From contig CAMLNB010000129.1 in NCBI GenBank assembly GCA_946481205.1, positions 1 through 10,151 on the forward strand: DNA of 10,151 nt. The letters run 5' to 3'. Of this stretch, positions 1 to 6,394 are shown piece after piece. Numbering within the stretch: position 1 is the first letter of the stretch; each line of letters starts with the position of its first letter. The position numbers and the translations under genes were made by a program. The DNA is from an uncultured Kangiella sp. Lineage in GTDB: Bacteria > Pseudomonadota > Gammaproteobacteria > Enterobacterales > DSM-103792. The notes beneath the pieces were generated by a model. The model was not told the DNA's origin and did not search any database. It was given only the letters and a program-made list of their open reading frames with translations.

Positions 1-58
1 CCTTCGCCATGGCAGGCAATGGTCCGGACAAAATGGTGGCCGATTGTAGCGCAGCCAT
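1..58 (-). CDS. Possible 5' end of a leftward gene, cut by the window edge
   Basis: A minus-strand frame is open from an ATG at 58-56 through a second in-frame ATG at 10-8 (MAK...) to the window edge, giving at most 19 codons. A good -10 box (TACAAT) lies between the two ATGs, so the downstream ATG at 10 is the likelier start if that box is used. Neither ATG has a clear Shine-Dalgarno sequence. Too little protein is visible to assign a family, and this may not be a gene. Confidence 0.25.
   Translation of the reverse strand, partial: MAALQSATILSGPLPAMAK
43..48 (-). promoter_or_regulatory. Candidate -10 box TACAAT for the gene at the left edge
   Basis: The minus strand reads GCGCTACAATCGG here. 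TACAAT matches five of six positions of the sigma-70 -10 consensus and lies about 33 bases before the ATG at 10. No good -35 hexamer stands 16-18 bases upstream (TCCGGC at 17), so this rests on the -10 alone. Confidence 0.3.
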
Positions 59-71
59 TGTGCCCGCCGGA

Positions 72-230
72 TCAGCAACGGCCATGCTGATAACGCTGCC
101 GCACCGACAGCAACAGAAACACCAGACCTGCCGGCAGAAAACCGGGCGTCTGCAGACCGATCAGCACAAACGCCGCCCCGATCGCAGCGAAGCGGCAGGC
201 AGGATGGAGGCAGAACATTGCTGCGCTCAT
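72..230 (-). CDS. Small hydrophobic membrane protein, 52 aa, last gene of the natAB operon
   Basis: I do not recognise a named family. The start at 230 is chosen because GGAG (240-237) lies six bases upstream. An in-frame ATG at 284 would add a polar stretch encoded by the hairpin at 241-280 and has no ribosome-binding site. The protein has a short N-terminus with two Cys (7 and 12), then a nearly continuous hydrophobic stretch at about residues 14-43 broken by QTPGFLP, then a basic tail (RQRYQHGR) ending in Cys. The pattern IGAAFVLIGL...PAGLVFLLLSV resembles the two-helix GxxFxxxGL layout seen in many tiny hypothetical membrane proteins. The basic tail suggests a cytoplasmic C-terminus. It lies 84 bp downstream of natB on the same strand and may be co-transcribed with the exporter. 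A role as an accessory of NatAB is only a guess from position. Confidence 0.55.
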   Translation of the reverse strand: MSAAMFCLHPACRFAAIGAAFVLIGLQTPGFLPAGLVFLLLSVRQRYQHGRC

Positions 231-240
231 CAACGTCTCC

Positions 241-280
241 CCATGATTGACGCCGGCGTTGCATGCGCCGGCGTCCATGG
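241..280 (-). other. Strong GC-rich hairpin between natB and the 52-aa gene
   Basis: A perfect 10-bp inverted repeat GACGCCGGCG / CGCCGGCGTC (249-258 and 266-275) has a 7-base loop. A further 5-bp pair, CCATG (241-245) with CATGG (276-280), extends it across a 3-base bulge at 246-248. No T-run follows on either strand, so it is not a standard intrinsic terminator. The base of the stem touches the Shine-Dalgarno GGAG at 240-237 of the downstream small gene. It could therefore stabilise the natB 3' end, cause partial termination, or limit translation of the small gene. Confidence 0.6.
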
Positions 281-314
281 TCATCTACTGCGGTTGGCGT
301 GCAAGGCTCAGGCA

Positions 315-1496
315 TCAAACGCCGAGCACAAACTTCTCGCTCTTCAACTTCCAGCTGGCGAACGCCACACACAGCAAGGCCAAGCCCAACGAGACACCGG
401 ATGCAGTCAGGAAGGCGCTCGGTGCCACCGCATTGCCTTTGGCCAGCTCCAGCATCAGCGTCTGCTCGGCCAGCACCGGAATGGCGTACATCCAGTTCTG
501 GGTGTTCAGATCCAGCATCGGCACGACGATGACCGGAATCAACGGCAGCAGCAACGCGAAGCTGACCGCGGTCTGCGCTTCCTTGAACGATTTCGAATTC
601 ATCGCCAACGCCATTTCAAACGCTGCTGCGAACAGGCACAGCGGCAAGGACACGACGATCAGCAGCAACAGACTCGGCACGCCAAGGCGCCAGGACAGGC
701 TGATTTCTTCCAGCGGCATGGAGGTCAGGACAAAATGTCCGACGATCAATTCCAGACTCAAACCGACCGCGCACAGCAGCGCACCTGCCAACCATTTGCC
801 GGCAATCAGTTCCAGTGGTTTGACCGGTTGTGCCAGCAAAATCTCCAGCGATTTGCGTTCGCGTTCACCGGCGGTGGTGTCGATGGCCAGATTCAGACAG
901 AAGTAGAACGTCGCGACAAAGAAGATGCCGAAGATCGCGCCGATGATCTTGCCGGAGCGCGACGCACCGGTCGCGGTGTCATATTCCTGCACCGGCACCG
1001 GCGACAGCACTGCCGGTGACACGCCATGAGCCAGCAAGCGCGCCTGGGCGATGTTGTTGCCATAGCCGCGTAGCACCTGCTCGATGCGGCGCAGCTTCGA
1101 TTGCTGATCCGCGGCCGAATCCGACCACAGTTCAATCGGTGCCGGACGCAGCGCCTGATAGTCTTTGCTGAAGCTGTCCGGAATGCGGATGACCGCGGCT
1201 TGCTTGCGCTCGCGCAGCAGTGCAGTGATCGCGTCTTCGGTCATGTCGTCGCGTTCCAGCACCGTGATGCCCTGCTGCTTCAGCTGCTGCATCAGCGTCG
1301 GGGCATGGCTGGCACCGATCACAACCACTTCATTGGTTTCGCGGTCGGCCTTGGTCGCCTTGCTGATCACATTGGTCAGTGTCGACCACATCACCAGCGG
1401 ATAGATTAACACAAACACCGCCAGCATCATCAGCGAACGTTTGTCGCGCAGGGCGTCGAGAACTTCCTTGCGCCAAATCACCAGAAAACGGTTCAT
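315..1496 (-). CDS. natB: NatB-type ABC-2 exporter permease
   Basis: This is the membrane subunit of a two-gene ABC-2 exporter, acting in the inner membrane with the NatA ATPase. The 393-residue protein has the NatB layout. There is one N-terminal membrane helix (about 21-40), then a large soluble, probably periplasmic domain (about 45-180). A cluster of five helices follows (about 185-205, 230-257, 273-295, 308-330, 363-382). The family hallmark AGERERKSLEILLAQPV is at 209-225, just after the second helix. The start is the ATG at 1496, which overlaps the natA stop as ATGA, a sign of translational coupling. The frame stays open 25 codons further upstream, but that part lies inside natA and is Arg/Gln-rich. 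Bacillus NatAB exports Na+, but the family is broad and many relatives export other compounds, so the substrate is not known here. Confidence 0.88.
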   Translation of the reverse strand: MNRFLVIWRKEVLDALRDKRSLMMLAVFVLIYPLVMWSTLTNVISKATKADRETNEVVVIGASHAPTLMQQLKQQGITVLERDDMTEDAITALLRERKQAAVIRIPDSFSKDYQALRPAPIELWSDSAADQQSKLRRIEQVLRGYGNNIAQARLLAHGVSPAVLSPVPVQEYDTATGASRSGKIIGAIFGIFFVATFYFCLNLAIDTTAGERERKSLEILLAQPVKPLELIAGKWLAGALLCAVGLSLELIVGHFVLTSMPLEEISLSWRLGVPSLLLLIVVSLPLCLFAAAFEMALAMNSKSFKEAQTAVSFALLLPLIPVIVVPMLDLNTQNWMYAIPVLAEQTLMLELAKGNAVAPSAFLTASGVSLGLALLCVAFASWKLKSEKFVLGV

Positions 1497-2227
1497 GCCG
1501 CGATTCCTTCTTCGGTGCCGATCAGGCTGACGAATGCATCTTCCAGATTGTTGATGCCGGTTTGCTGGCATAGCGCCGTCGGCGAGCCTTGCGCCACCGC
1601 TTTGCCTTTGGCGATCACGATGACGTCATCACACAGATGCGACACTTCCTGCATCACGTGGGTCGCCATGATGATGCAGCAGCCGCGCTCACGCAGTGCT
1701 TCCAGCGCCCGGCGCAGCGCCCGGGTGCTCATGACATCAAGGCCACGAGTCGGCTCGTCGAGCAACAGATTGCGCGGCCGGTGCAACAGTGCCCGCGCCA
1801 GCGCGACTTTCAAGCGCTGGCCTTGCGAGAAGCCGGCGGTGCGTCGCTCGATAATGTCCTGCATGCCGAGCAGATCGACGACGTCGGTGGTGGCCGCATC
1901 GATGGCACTGCGTTTCATGCCGTGCAGTTCACCGAAGTAACGCAGGTGCTCACGGGTGCTGAGTCGCTCATAGAGCCCGACCTGGTCAGTCAGGATGCCC
2001 ATGTTCTTGCGCGCACCAATCGGATCGCTGGCCGGATCGACGCCATCGATACTGACGCTGCCGTTATCGCGAGCCAGCAAACCAAACAGGATGCGCAGCG
2101 CGGTGGTTTTGCCGGCACCGTTCGGGCCGAGCAAACCAACGATTTGGCCATCGTTGGCATGGAAGCTGGCACCGTTCAATGCCTGCACCTTGCCGAAGGC
2201 TTTTTGCAGATTTTCTACCTTGATCAT
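1493..2227 (-). CDS. natA: NatA-type ABC transporter ATP-binding protein
   Basis: This is the cytoplasmic ATPase that drives the NatB permease. The 244-residue protein carries Walker A GPNGAGKT (34-41), an ABC signature FSQGQR (133-138), Walker B LLLDEP (154-159) with the D-loop RGLD following, and the switch His190 (ATHVMQE). FSQGQ in place of LSGGQ is usual in NatA-like ATPases and does not imply loss of function. The length is normal for a single nucleotide-binding domain. AAGGA lies six bases before the ATG at 2227. The gene starts 21 bp after the hydrolase stop and its own stop overlaps the natB start by 4 bp, so hydrolase, natA and natB are very probably one operon. Confidence 0.92.
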   Translation of the reverse strand: MIKVENLQKAFGKVQALNGASFHANDGQIVGLLGPNGAGKTTALRILFGLLARDNGSVSIDGVDPASDPIGARKNMGILTDQVGLYERLSTREHLRYFGELHGMKRSAIDAATTDVVDLLGMQDIIERRTAGFSQGQRLKVALARALLHRPRNLLLDEPTRGLDVMSTRALRRALEALRERGCCIIMATHVMQEVSHLCDDVIVIAKGKAVAQGSPTALCQQTGINNLEDAFVSLIGTEEGIAA

Positions 2228-2248
2228 GATCAGTCCTTGCTTTTGCCT

Positions 2249-3700
2249 TTAAGGCGTCGGGCCGGCAACATTGATGACAAACGGCGGCAACGGAATCTCG
2301 TTCACGCAGCTGCCATCGACCGGCTGCTCCGGCGCATCAATGAAATCGCGCAGCAGTTTCGGACCACAGCCCAGATGCGACAGGCCGTGACCAACATTCG
2401 CGGCAACAATGTGCTGGGCTTTGCTCAGTGCCGTCATGGCTTGTTCAGCGCGTGACGGCGGTGTCACCGGGTCCAGCGCACCCGACAGCAGCAGCGCCGG
2501 CGTATCGAGCATGCTCGGTTCGGCGTACGGAATGGCCGGCACCTTGACGCTTTCGCAGAAGCGCGGCCATTGCTGAACTTGCAGTCCTTTCAGGAATGAC
2601 GCCTGCGTCTCGGCGGTGATCAGATCCGCGGTCAGCCGCGGCATGTCTTCGGCACAGGCAATTGCCATGGTCAGACCGGTCGCCATGGTGTCGACGCTCC
2701 AGTCGGACAGTGCATACATCTGGGCGATAAACGGTTTCCAGTTGCCTTTGCTGGCTTCCGTCACAACAAACGGAATCCGGGCCGACATATCGGCGCTGTA
2801 CAGCATCATCCGGATCGACTCGGCGAATGCCGAATACGGCAGCACGAAATTCATTGCTTCGGTGGTGCGCGGATGCAGGAAACTCAAGCTGACGTTGCCG
2901 GCTGCGACATTGTCGGCAAGCAACCGAAAATCGGCCGCTAGCGTCGGGAAGCGCTGCTTGCACTCCACCGATTTTTCGCAGTTGCTGAACACGGCTTCCA
3001 GTGCTTTGCGAGTGTCGTCGCCCCAGGCACCGAGTATTTGCTGCGGCGATGCCACCGAATCGAGCACCAGCGCGCGCACGCTGCTCGGAAACGCCCGCGC
3101 ATAGGCCTGACCCAAACGGGTGCCATACGAGCCGCCCCAGACATTGACTTGGGTATAACCGAGCGCCTTGCGCACTTCATCGAGATCGCGGGCGGCATTG
3201 GCGGTGTGATAGTGCTGCAACGGCGCCTTGATGCTGCTCAGACAATCGGCAACTGCTTTTTCCTGCGCCGCCTCCGACAGGTTTTCCATTTCCTGCAGCG
3301 ACTCGCAACTGAGCTTGCCGGATTTGCCAGTACCGCGCTGATCAATGAAGACGATATCGCGCGTTGCCCGCACCCGTTTGAATGCACGCTCGAGCAGATA
3401 AACAATATCGCTACCAGCCTGACCGGGACCGCCGGCGAGCACAAACAGCGGATCCGGTTTGGCGAGCTCGCGGAACGCCGGCGCGACGGTAACGTGCAGC
3501 GTCAGTGTGTCGCCATCGGCCGCGGCGTAATCAACTGGCACCGTGACCTGCACACAGCGCAAGGGTTCTTCGTAATTGCGCAGATGGCAGCTCTGACCTT
3601 GCTTGCTGACTGGCGGCGTCGGTTCGGCAGCCTGAGCGCCTGCCGTCAGCATTTGCGCGCCGAGCAGACTCAGCGCTGATTGCCACATCCAGTGCTTCAC
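2249..3700 (-). CDS. Secreted S33-family alpha/beta-hydrolase peptidase (tripeptidyl-aminopeptidase-like)
   Basis: This is a predicted exported serine peptidase or hydrolase of the TAP-like S33 group, whose known members remove N-terminal residues or tripeptides. The start is taken as the GTG at 3700, not the GTG at 3721, because AAGGAG lies 8 bases before it. That gives 483 residues starting MKHWMW, with a signal peptide (hydrophobic core to about residue 22) and likely cleavage near AQA-AE. Numbered from this start, the catalytic residues are Ser191 in GGSYG, Asp410 in ALDP and His438 in NVGHG. The oxyanion-loop motif AGGPGQAG is at about 89-96, and DQRGTGKS follows at about 120-127. The mature protein has about ten Cys, consistent with disulfides in the periplasm. 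The C-terminal quarter matches the TAP-like domain. It heads the operon with natAB, 21 bp before natA. A proline iminopeptidase or an esterase acting on small esters are alternatives. Confidence 0.85.
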   Translation of the reverse strand: MKHWMWQSALSLLGAQMLTAGAQAAEPTPPVSKQGQSCHLRNYEEPLRCVQVTVPVDYAAADGDTLTLHVTVAPAFRELAKPDPLFVLAGGPGQAGSDIVYLLERAFKRVRATRDIVFIDQRGTGKSGKLSCESLQEMENLSEAAQEKAVADCLSSIKAPLQHYHTANAARDLDEVRKALGYTQVNVWGGSYGTRLGQAYARAFPSSVRALVLDSVASPQQILGAWGDDTRKALEAVFSNCEKSVECKQRFPTLAADFRLLADNVAAGNVSLSFLHPRTTEAMNFVLPYSAFAESIRMMLYSADMSARIPFVVTEASKGNWKPFIAQMYALSDWSVDTMATGLTMAIACAEDMPRLTADLITAETQASFLKGLQVQQWPRFCESVKVPAIPYAEPSMLDTPALLLSGALDPVTPPSRAEQAMTALSKAQHIVAANVGHGLSHLGCGPKLLRDFIDAPEQPVDGSCVNEIPLPPFVINVAGPTP

Positions 3701-3708
3701 TGGCGTTT

Positions 3709-3714
3709 CTCCTT
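3709..3714 (-). promoter_or_regulatory. Ribosome binding site AAGGAG that decides the GTG start of the hydrolase
   Basis: AAGGAG on the minus strand stands 8 bases before the GTG at 3700. It lies inside the reading frame that would follow from the upstream GTG at 3721. The signal peptide also looks better with the shorter start, because MKHW leads directly into the hydrophobic segment. Confidence 0.65.
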
Positions 3715-3747
3715 GTTTCACAGGTCGTGTTCCAAACCGGGGTCGGC

Positions 3748-3766
3748 GGACGCATTGCCGGCGTCC
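3748..3766 (-). other. Short hairpin in the hydrolase leader
   Basis: A 6-bp inverted repeat GGACGC / GCGTCC with a 7-base loop lies in the presumed 5' untranslated region of the hydrolase mRNA, about 50 bases before the GTG. Its minus-strand left half reads GACGCCGGC, the same nine bases that begin the larger hairpin at 249-275 after natB. No T-run follows. The function is unknown. Confidence 0.35.
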
Positions 3767-3797
3767 TTGTGCTTACAGTCGGGCGGCGCCGCAAAAC

Positions 3798-3827
3798 CTT
3801 ACAGCGCCAGCCGTAACAAGTTGTAAA
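3798..3827 (-). promoter_or_regulatory. Candidate promoter of the hydrolase-natAB operon
   Basis: On the minus strand, TTTACA (3827-3822, five of six to the -35 consensus) and TGTAAG (3803-3798, four of six to the -10) are separated by 18 bases. The start of transcription would be near 3791, giving a leader of about 90 bases before the GTG at 3700. The spacer and -10 contain an 18-bp palindrome, so the promoter is probably regulated. Confidence 0.45.
3799..3816. promoter_or_regulatory. 18-bp palindrome, candidate operator TTACGGC-N4-GCTGTAA
   Basis: The minus strand reads TTACGGCTGGCGCTGTAA: two 7-base half sites around a 4-base centre, with six of seven positions matching. It covers most of the -35/-10 spacer and most of the -10 of the candidate promoter. 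Binding there would block or remodel RNA polymerase. TTAC...GTAA ends are common in operators of dimeric regulators such as the TetR family. The binding protein cannot be named from the sequence. Confidence 0.45.
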
Positions 3828-3867
3828 TGAGTTGGGGGAAACCAGCACGCATGCCGTAGCAGGCCGC

Positions 3868-5163
3868 TTAACGGCGAGTTTTCTGCAGCAGCACGTACAC
3901 CGGCAAGCCGGACAGCAACAACAGAAAGCCCCAGAACACGGTGTCGCGGCCGGCGCCGATCACCGCCCACAGCGCGTACAGAAAACCGAGCATCAGCATC
4001 AGTTTGCGCGCCGGGGTCAGCGCCACCGCGGTTTCGGCTTTCAGCAGCAGCAGCGCCGCCATCGTGCAGAACAAATACGGCACCAGCGTCGCCAGTGTTG
4101 CCAACAAAGCCATGAAGGTGAAGATGGACACCAGACTGCCGCTGTAGTTGAGCACGATCAGAATCGAGGCCAACACACTGCCGATCACAATCGCCATCGC
4201 CGGCACACCACGAGCATTTTCCTGACCGGCGAAGGCCGGGAACAAACCGTCCTGCGCCATCGCTTGCGGCAACTGACCCTGAATCAGCAGCCAACCGTTC
4301 AGCGCGCCGAAACAGCTGATGGCGCCAGTCGCCGCCATGATCGTCGCACCGGTATCACCCCACAGAATGCGCGCGGCATCGGCAAACGGCGCGTTCGAGT
4401 TGGCGAGTTGCTCCGGCGGCACCAGCCCCATTGCGATAGTGCAGGCGGCGACCGTCACCAGCGCAGCGAGCGCGGTCCCGTAAAGCGTGGCGCGCGCGAC
4501 ATTGCGTTGCGGGTTGGCGACTTTGCCGGCCGCGATTGAGGCGCTCTCCAGTCCGAGCATCGCCCACAGCGCCATTGCCGCGCTGGCATTGGTCGCGTGC
4601 ATCAACGAGTCGCTGGTGCGGTTGAACGGCGTGAAATGTTCCGGTTGCAGGAACCAGACGCCCCAGAGCATCAGCAGGAATAGCGGCGCCAGTTTCAGCA
4701 CTGTCAGCAATACCTGGACGACACCGGCGCTGCGTACGCCATGCAGATTGACCGCGGTCAGCAACCACAGCGTGACCAGCGCCACACCGGCCGCCAGCAT
4801 CGGCGAATGCGCCAACACCGGAAACAACGAACTCAGGTAACTGACCATCGCCACGGCAATCGCAGCATTCGTCACCCAGATCGAAATCCAGTATGACCAG
4901 GCGACAAGAAAGCCGGCGAAATCACCGAACGCCAGTTTGGTGTAGGCATAGATGCCGCCAGCAGCCGGTTGCGAGCGCGCCAGCCAGGAGAAAGTCAGCG
5001 CCAGCAGCAGCGCACCGACAATGGTGAACGCCCAGCCCAGTAAACTGACGGCGCCAAAGGGCGCCATCGTTGCCGGCAACAGAAAAATGCCGGAGCCAAT
5101 CATGTTGCCGACAACCAGCGCCGTGGCCATCAGCAGGCTGAGGGGTTTCTTGTTGTTGTTCAT
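3868..5163 (-). CDS. APC-superfamily amino acid/amine transporter, AdiC-like
   Basis: This 431-residue inner-membrane carrier of the basic amino acid/polyamine antiporter group should have twelve helices. It aligns along its length with the arginine/agmatine antiporter AdiC at an offset of two residues. It keeps the GNMIGSG motif on helix 1 (19-25) and counterparts of AdiC Tyr93 (Tyr91), Asn101 (Asn99), Trp202 (Trp200), Glu208 (Glu206 in GLESAS) and Trp293 (Trp291). These residues shape the cation-binding pocket and pH response in AdiC. The start at 5163 has GAGG seven bases upstream. No decarboxylase gene is adjacent, unlike acid-resistance adiA-adiC or speF-potE pairs. The gene lies 70 bp after the Rieske oxygenase on the same strand, so it more likely imports or exchanges the substrate of that pathway. 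The actual substrate is unknown; an amino acid, amine or betaine is possible. Confidence 0.85.
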   Translation of the reverse strand: MNNNKKPLSLLMATALVVGNMIGSGIFLLPATMAPFGAVSLLGWAFTIVGALLLALTFSWLARSQPAAGGIYAYTKLAFGDFAGFLVAWSYWISIWVTNAAIAVAMVSYLSSLFPVLAHSPMLAAGVALVTLWLLTAVNLHGVRSAGVVQVLLTVLKLAPLFLLMLWGVWFLQPEHFTPFNRTSDSLMHATNASAAMALWAMLGLESASIAAGKVANPQRNVARATLYGTALAALVTVAACTIAMGLVPPEQLANSNAPFADAARILWGDTGATIMAATGAISCFGALNGWLLIQGQLPQAMAQDGLFPAFAGQENARGVPAMAIVIGSVLASILIVLNYSGSLVSIFTFMALLATLATLVPYLFCTMAALLLLKAETAVALTPARKLMLMLGFLYALWAVIGAGRDTVFWGFLLLLSGLPVYVLLQKTRR

Positions 5164-5200
5164 GTATCCCTCTTTGGTGTTTCTTCTGTGGTTGGTTTTG

Positions 5201-5223
5201 TCTCCCCTGCTGAAAAAGGGAGA
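5201..5223. other. Small inverted repeat between the Rieske gene and the transporter
   Basis: TCTCCC (5201-5206) and GGGAGA (5218-5223) form a 6-bp stem with an 11-base loop containing AAAAA. The wording (CTCCC...GAAAAAGGGAG) resembles a degenerate copy of the CCCCT-loop-AGGGG intergenic repeats found in many proteobacterial genomes, but one copy cannot prove that. It lacks a clear T-run in the direction of transcription, so read-through from the oxygenase to the transporter seems possible. No other promoter is visible in the 70-bp gap. Confidence 0.35.
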
Positions 5224-5233
5224 AGCGCAGTCG

Positions 5234-6316
5234 TCAGAGCAGATGCCGGTACGCCACCTTCAACAGATCCTGAAAATGTTTGACCCCAGCCTCGCGTTTC
5301 GGACACAGCCGACCGGCGTGGTAACTGCCGCTTTGCAATCCGCGCTGCACCGCCAGACAGATGTTGATGTCTTCGTCCTGAATCTCGTTGCTGAATTGCT
5401 GGTCCTGCGCACGGCGGGCGATTTCATACTCGTCGGCGGTGGCCGGATAGTAATAATCGAATTCGACCCGGCACCGGTTCACACCGAGCGGCACGATGCG
5501 ATTGGTTTGCATCCGGCCCGGCAAGCAATTCAGCATGATGTTCGGATAGATGAAGTAATAATACGCGCCACCGCCGGCACCATAGAAATTGGCATCGTTC
5601 TCCAGCGGTGAGTACTGCAGCGAATACCACTCGGCCAGCTCGGTGGTGTAGCTGCGGTAATCGAGCAGCTTGTTCAGCCCCGGATGGACGTGCGGCAGGT
5701 GATAGCCTTCGAGAAAATTGTCGACATAGACTTTCCAGTTGCAGTCGATGTCGTAACTGATCCGGTTATGGAAACGCAGCGCCTGCACCTGATTTGGCGC
5801 CACCCGCTCGCTGATGCCGGCAAATACTTGCTCGAATGGCGGCGCATCATCACTGAGGCTGACAAACACCAGCGGCGACCAGATCGCAATGCGCACCGGC
5901 GGCAGGCGAATGTCGCTGACCTGAAAATCCGCCGCACCGTGCATTTCCGGCGCGCTACGCAATTGGCCATCGAGCGTGTAAGTCCAGCCGTGGTATTTGC
6001 AGTGCAGCGCTTTCGCGCCTTTGCCATCGCAGAGCGCAAGCGGGCCGGCGCGGTGCCGGCAAACATTGTGGAATGCCCGCAGCTCGCCATCCTGACCACG
6101 CACAACAATGATCGGCTTGCCGGCCACATCGGCAACGACGTGATCACCGGGATCACGCAGCGCATCCAGATGCGCGACCAGCTGCCAGCTGCGGCCGAAC
6201 ACCAGGCCCTGCTCGGCCTGATACAACTCGGTGTCGGTATAAAACGGTGCCGGCAACGCATGCGCCTGTTCCAGCGGTTCGACCTGCAGCCATTCGGCTG
6301 GCAAACGGTGTTTCAT
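5234..6316 (-). CDS. Rieske non-heme iron oxygenase, choline monooxygenase/CntA type
   Basis: This is the terminal oxygenase of a two-component Rieske monooxygenase. It uses O2 and electrons from a separate reductase to hydroxylate its substrate, often causing N-demethylation or C-N cleavage. In 360 residues it has a Rieske domain with 2Fe-2S ligands Cys86, His88, Cys106 and His109 (CRHRAGPLA...CKYHGW). The catalytic domain follows, with iron ligands His206 and His211 in DNFLEGYHLPHVHPGL and probably Asp316 in QDEDINIC. Position 203, three before His206, is Glu where most ring-hydroxylating enzymes have a bridging Asp. Carnitine oxygenase CntA also has Glu there. The start at 6316 has GAGG five bases upstream. 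The gene is divergent from the TMADH-like gene and precedes the APC transporter. A substrate with a quaternary or tertiary N-methyl group is inferred. An aromatic substrate is less likely because no small beta subunit gene is present. Confidence 0.87.
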   Translation of the reverse strand: MKHRLPAEWLQVEPLEQAHALPAPFYTDTELYQAEQGLVFGRSWQLVAHLDALRDPGDHVVADVAGKPIIVVRGQDGELRAFHNVCRHRAGPLALCDGKGAKALHCKYHGWTYTLDGQLRSAPEMHGAADFQVSDIRLPPVRIAIWSPLVFVSLSDDAPPFEQVFAGISERVAPNQVQALRFHNRISYDIDCNWKVYVDNFLEGYHLPHVHPGLNKLLDYRSYTTELAEWYSLQYSPLENDANFYGAGGGAYYYFIYPNIMLNCLPGRMQTNRIVPLGVNRCRVEFDYYYPATADEYEIARRAQDQQFSNEIQDEDINICLAVQRGLQSGSYHAGRLCPKREAGVKHFQDLLKVAYRHLL

Positions 6317-6333
6317 CGTGGCCTCATCAAGGC

Positions 6334-6348
6334 AGCGGCTTCGCCGCT
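6334..6348. promoter_or_regulatory. 15-bp palindrome AGCGGC-TTC-GCCGCT near the Rieske transcription start
   Basis: This is a perfect 6-bp inverted repeat around three bases, immediately downstream of the candidate -10 (6354-6349) of the leftward promoter. It would therefore overlap the start of transcription. It may be an operator for the local TetR-type regulator or a short hairpin in the mRNA leader; GC-rich palindromes of this size also occur by chance. Confidence 0.35.
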
Positions 6349-6378
6349 ACTGTAGCTGCTGGCGCTTGTCGAAACCAA
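6349..6378 (-). promoter_or_regulatory. Candidate leftward promoter for the Rieske oxygenase and transporter
   Basis: On the minus strand, TTGGTT (6378-6373) and TACAGT (6354-6349) are separated by 18 bases. The -10 matches four of six consensus positions and the -35 begins with TTG. Transcription would start near 6342, within the AGCGGC-TTC-GCCGCT palindrome, about 25 bases before the start codon at 6316. Confidence 0.4.
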
Positions 6379-6394
6379 CAGGCCCGCGCACTAT
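6366..6394 (+). promoter_or_regulatory. Weak candidate rightward promoter for the TMADH-like gene
   Basis: TTGTCG (6366-6371) and CACTAT (6389-6394) are 17 bases apart, with transcription starting near 6401, about 25 bases before the ATG at 6426. The -10 matches only three of six positions, so the gene may need an activator. This element overlaps the -35 region of the leftward promoter. Confidence 0.28.

Noticed and set aside
9..1019. Long plus-strand open frame (336 codons) opposite natB
   Set aside because: It is rich in Gln, His and Arg, has no recognisable domain, and lies antisense to a convincing NatB gene; GC-rich codon bias opens such mirror frames.
1497..1571. 25-codon N-terminal extension of natB
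   Set aside because: It is inside natA in another frame, is Arg/Gln-rich, and the ATGA overlap at 1493-1496 is the normal coupling arrangement.
1589..2455. Plus-strand open frame of 288 codons opposite natA and the peptidase
   Set aside because: Its composition is shadow-like, it spans the ends of two real genes, and no family motif or good ribosome site was seen.
3832..4539. Plus-strand open frame of 235 codons opposite the APC transporter
   Set aside because: Arg/Gln/His-rich mirror of a transporter that aligns well with AdiC; no independent evidence.
5201..5223. Inverted repeat considered as an intrinsic terminator
   Set aside because: The stem is only 6 bp with an 11-base loop, and no T-run follows the stem in the leftward direction of transcription.
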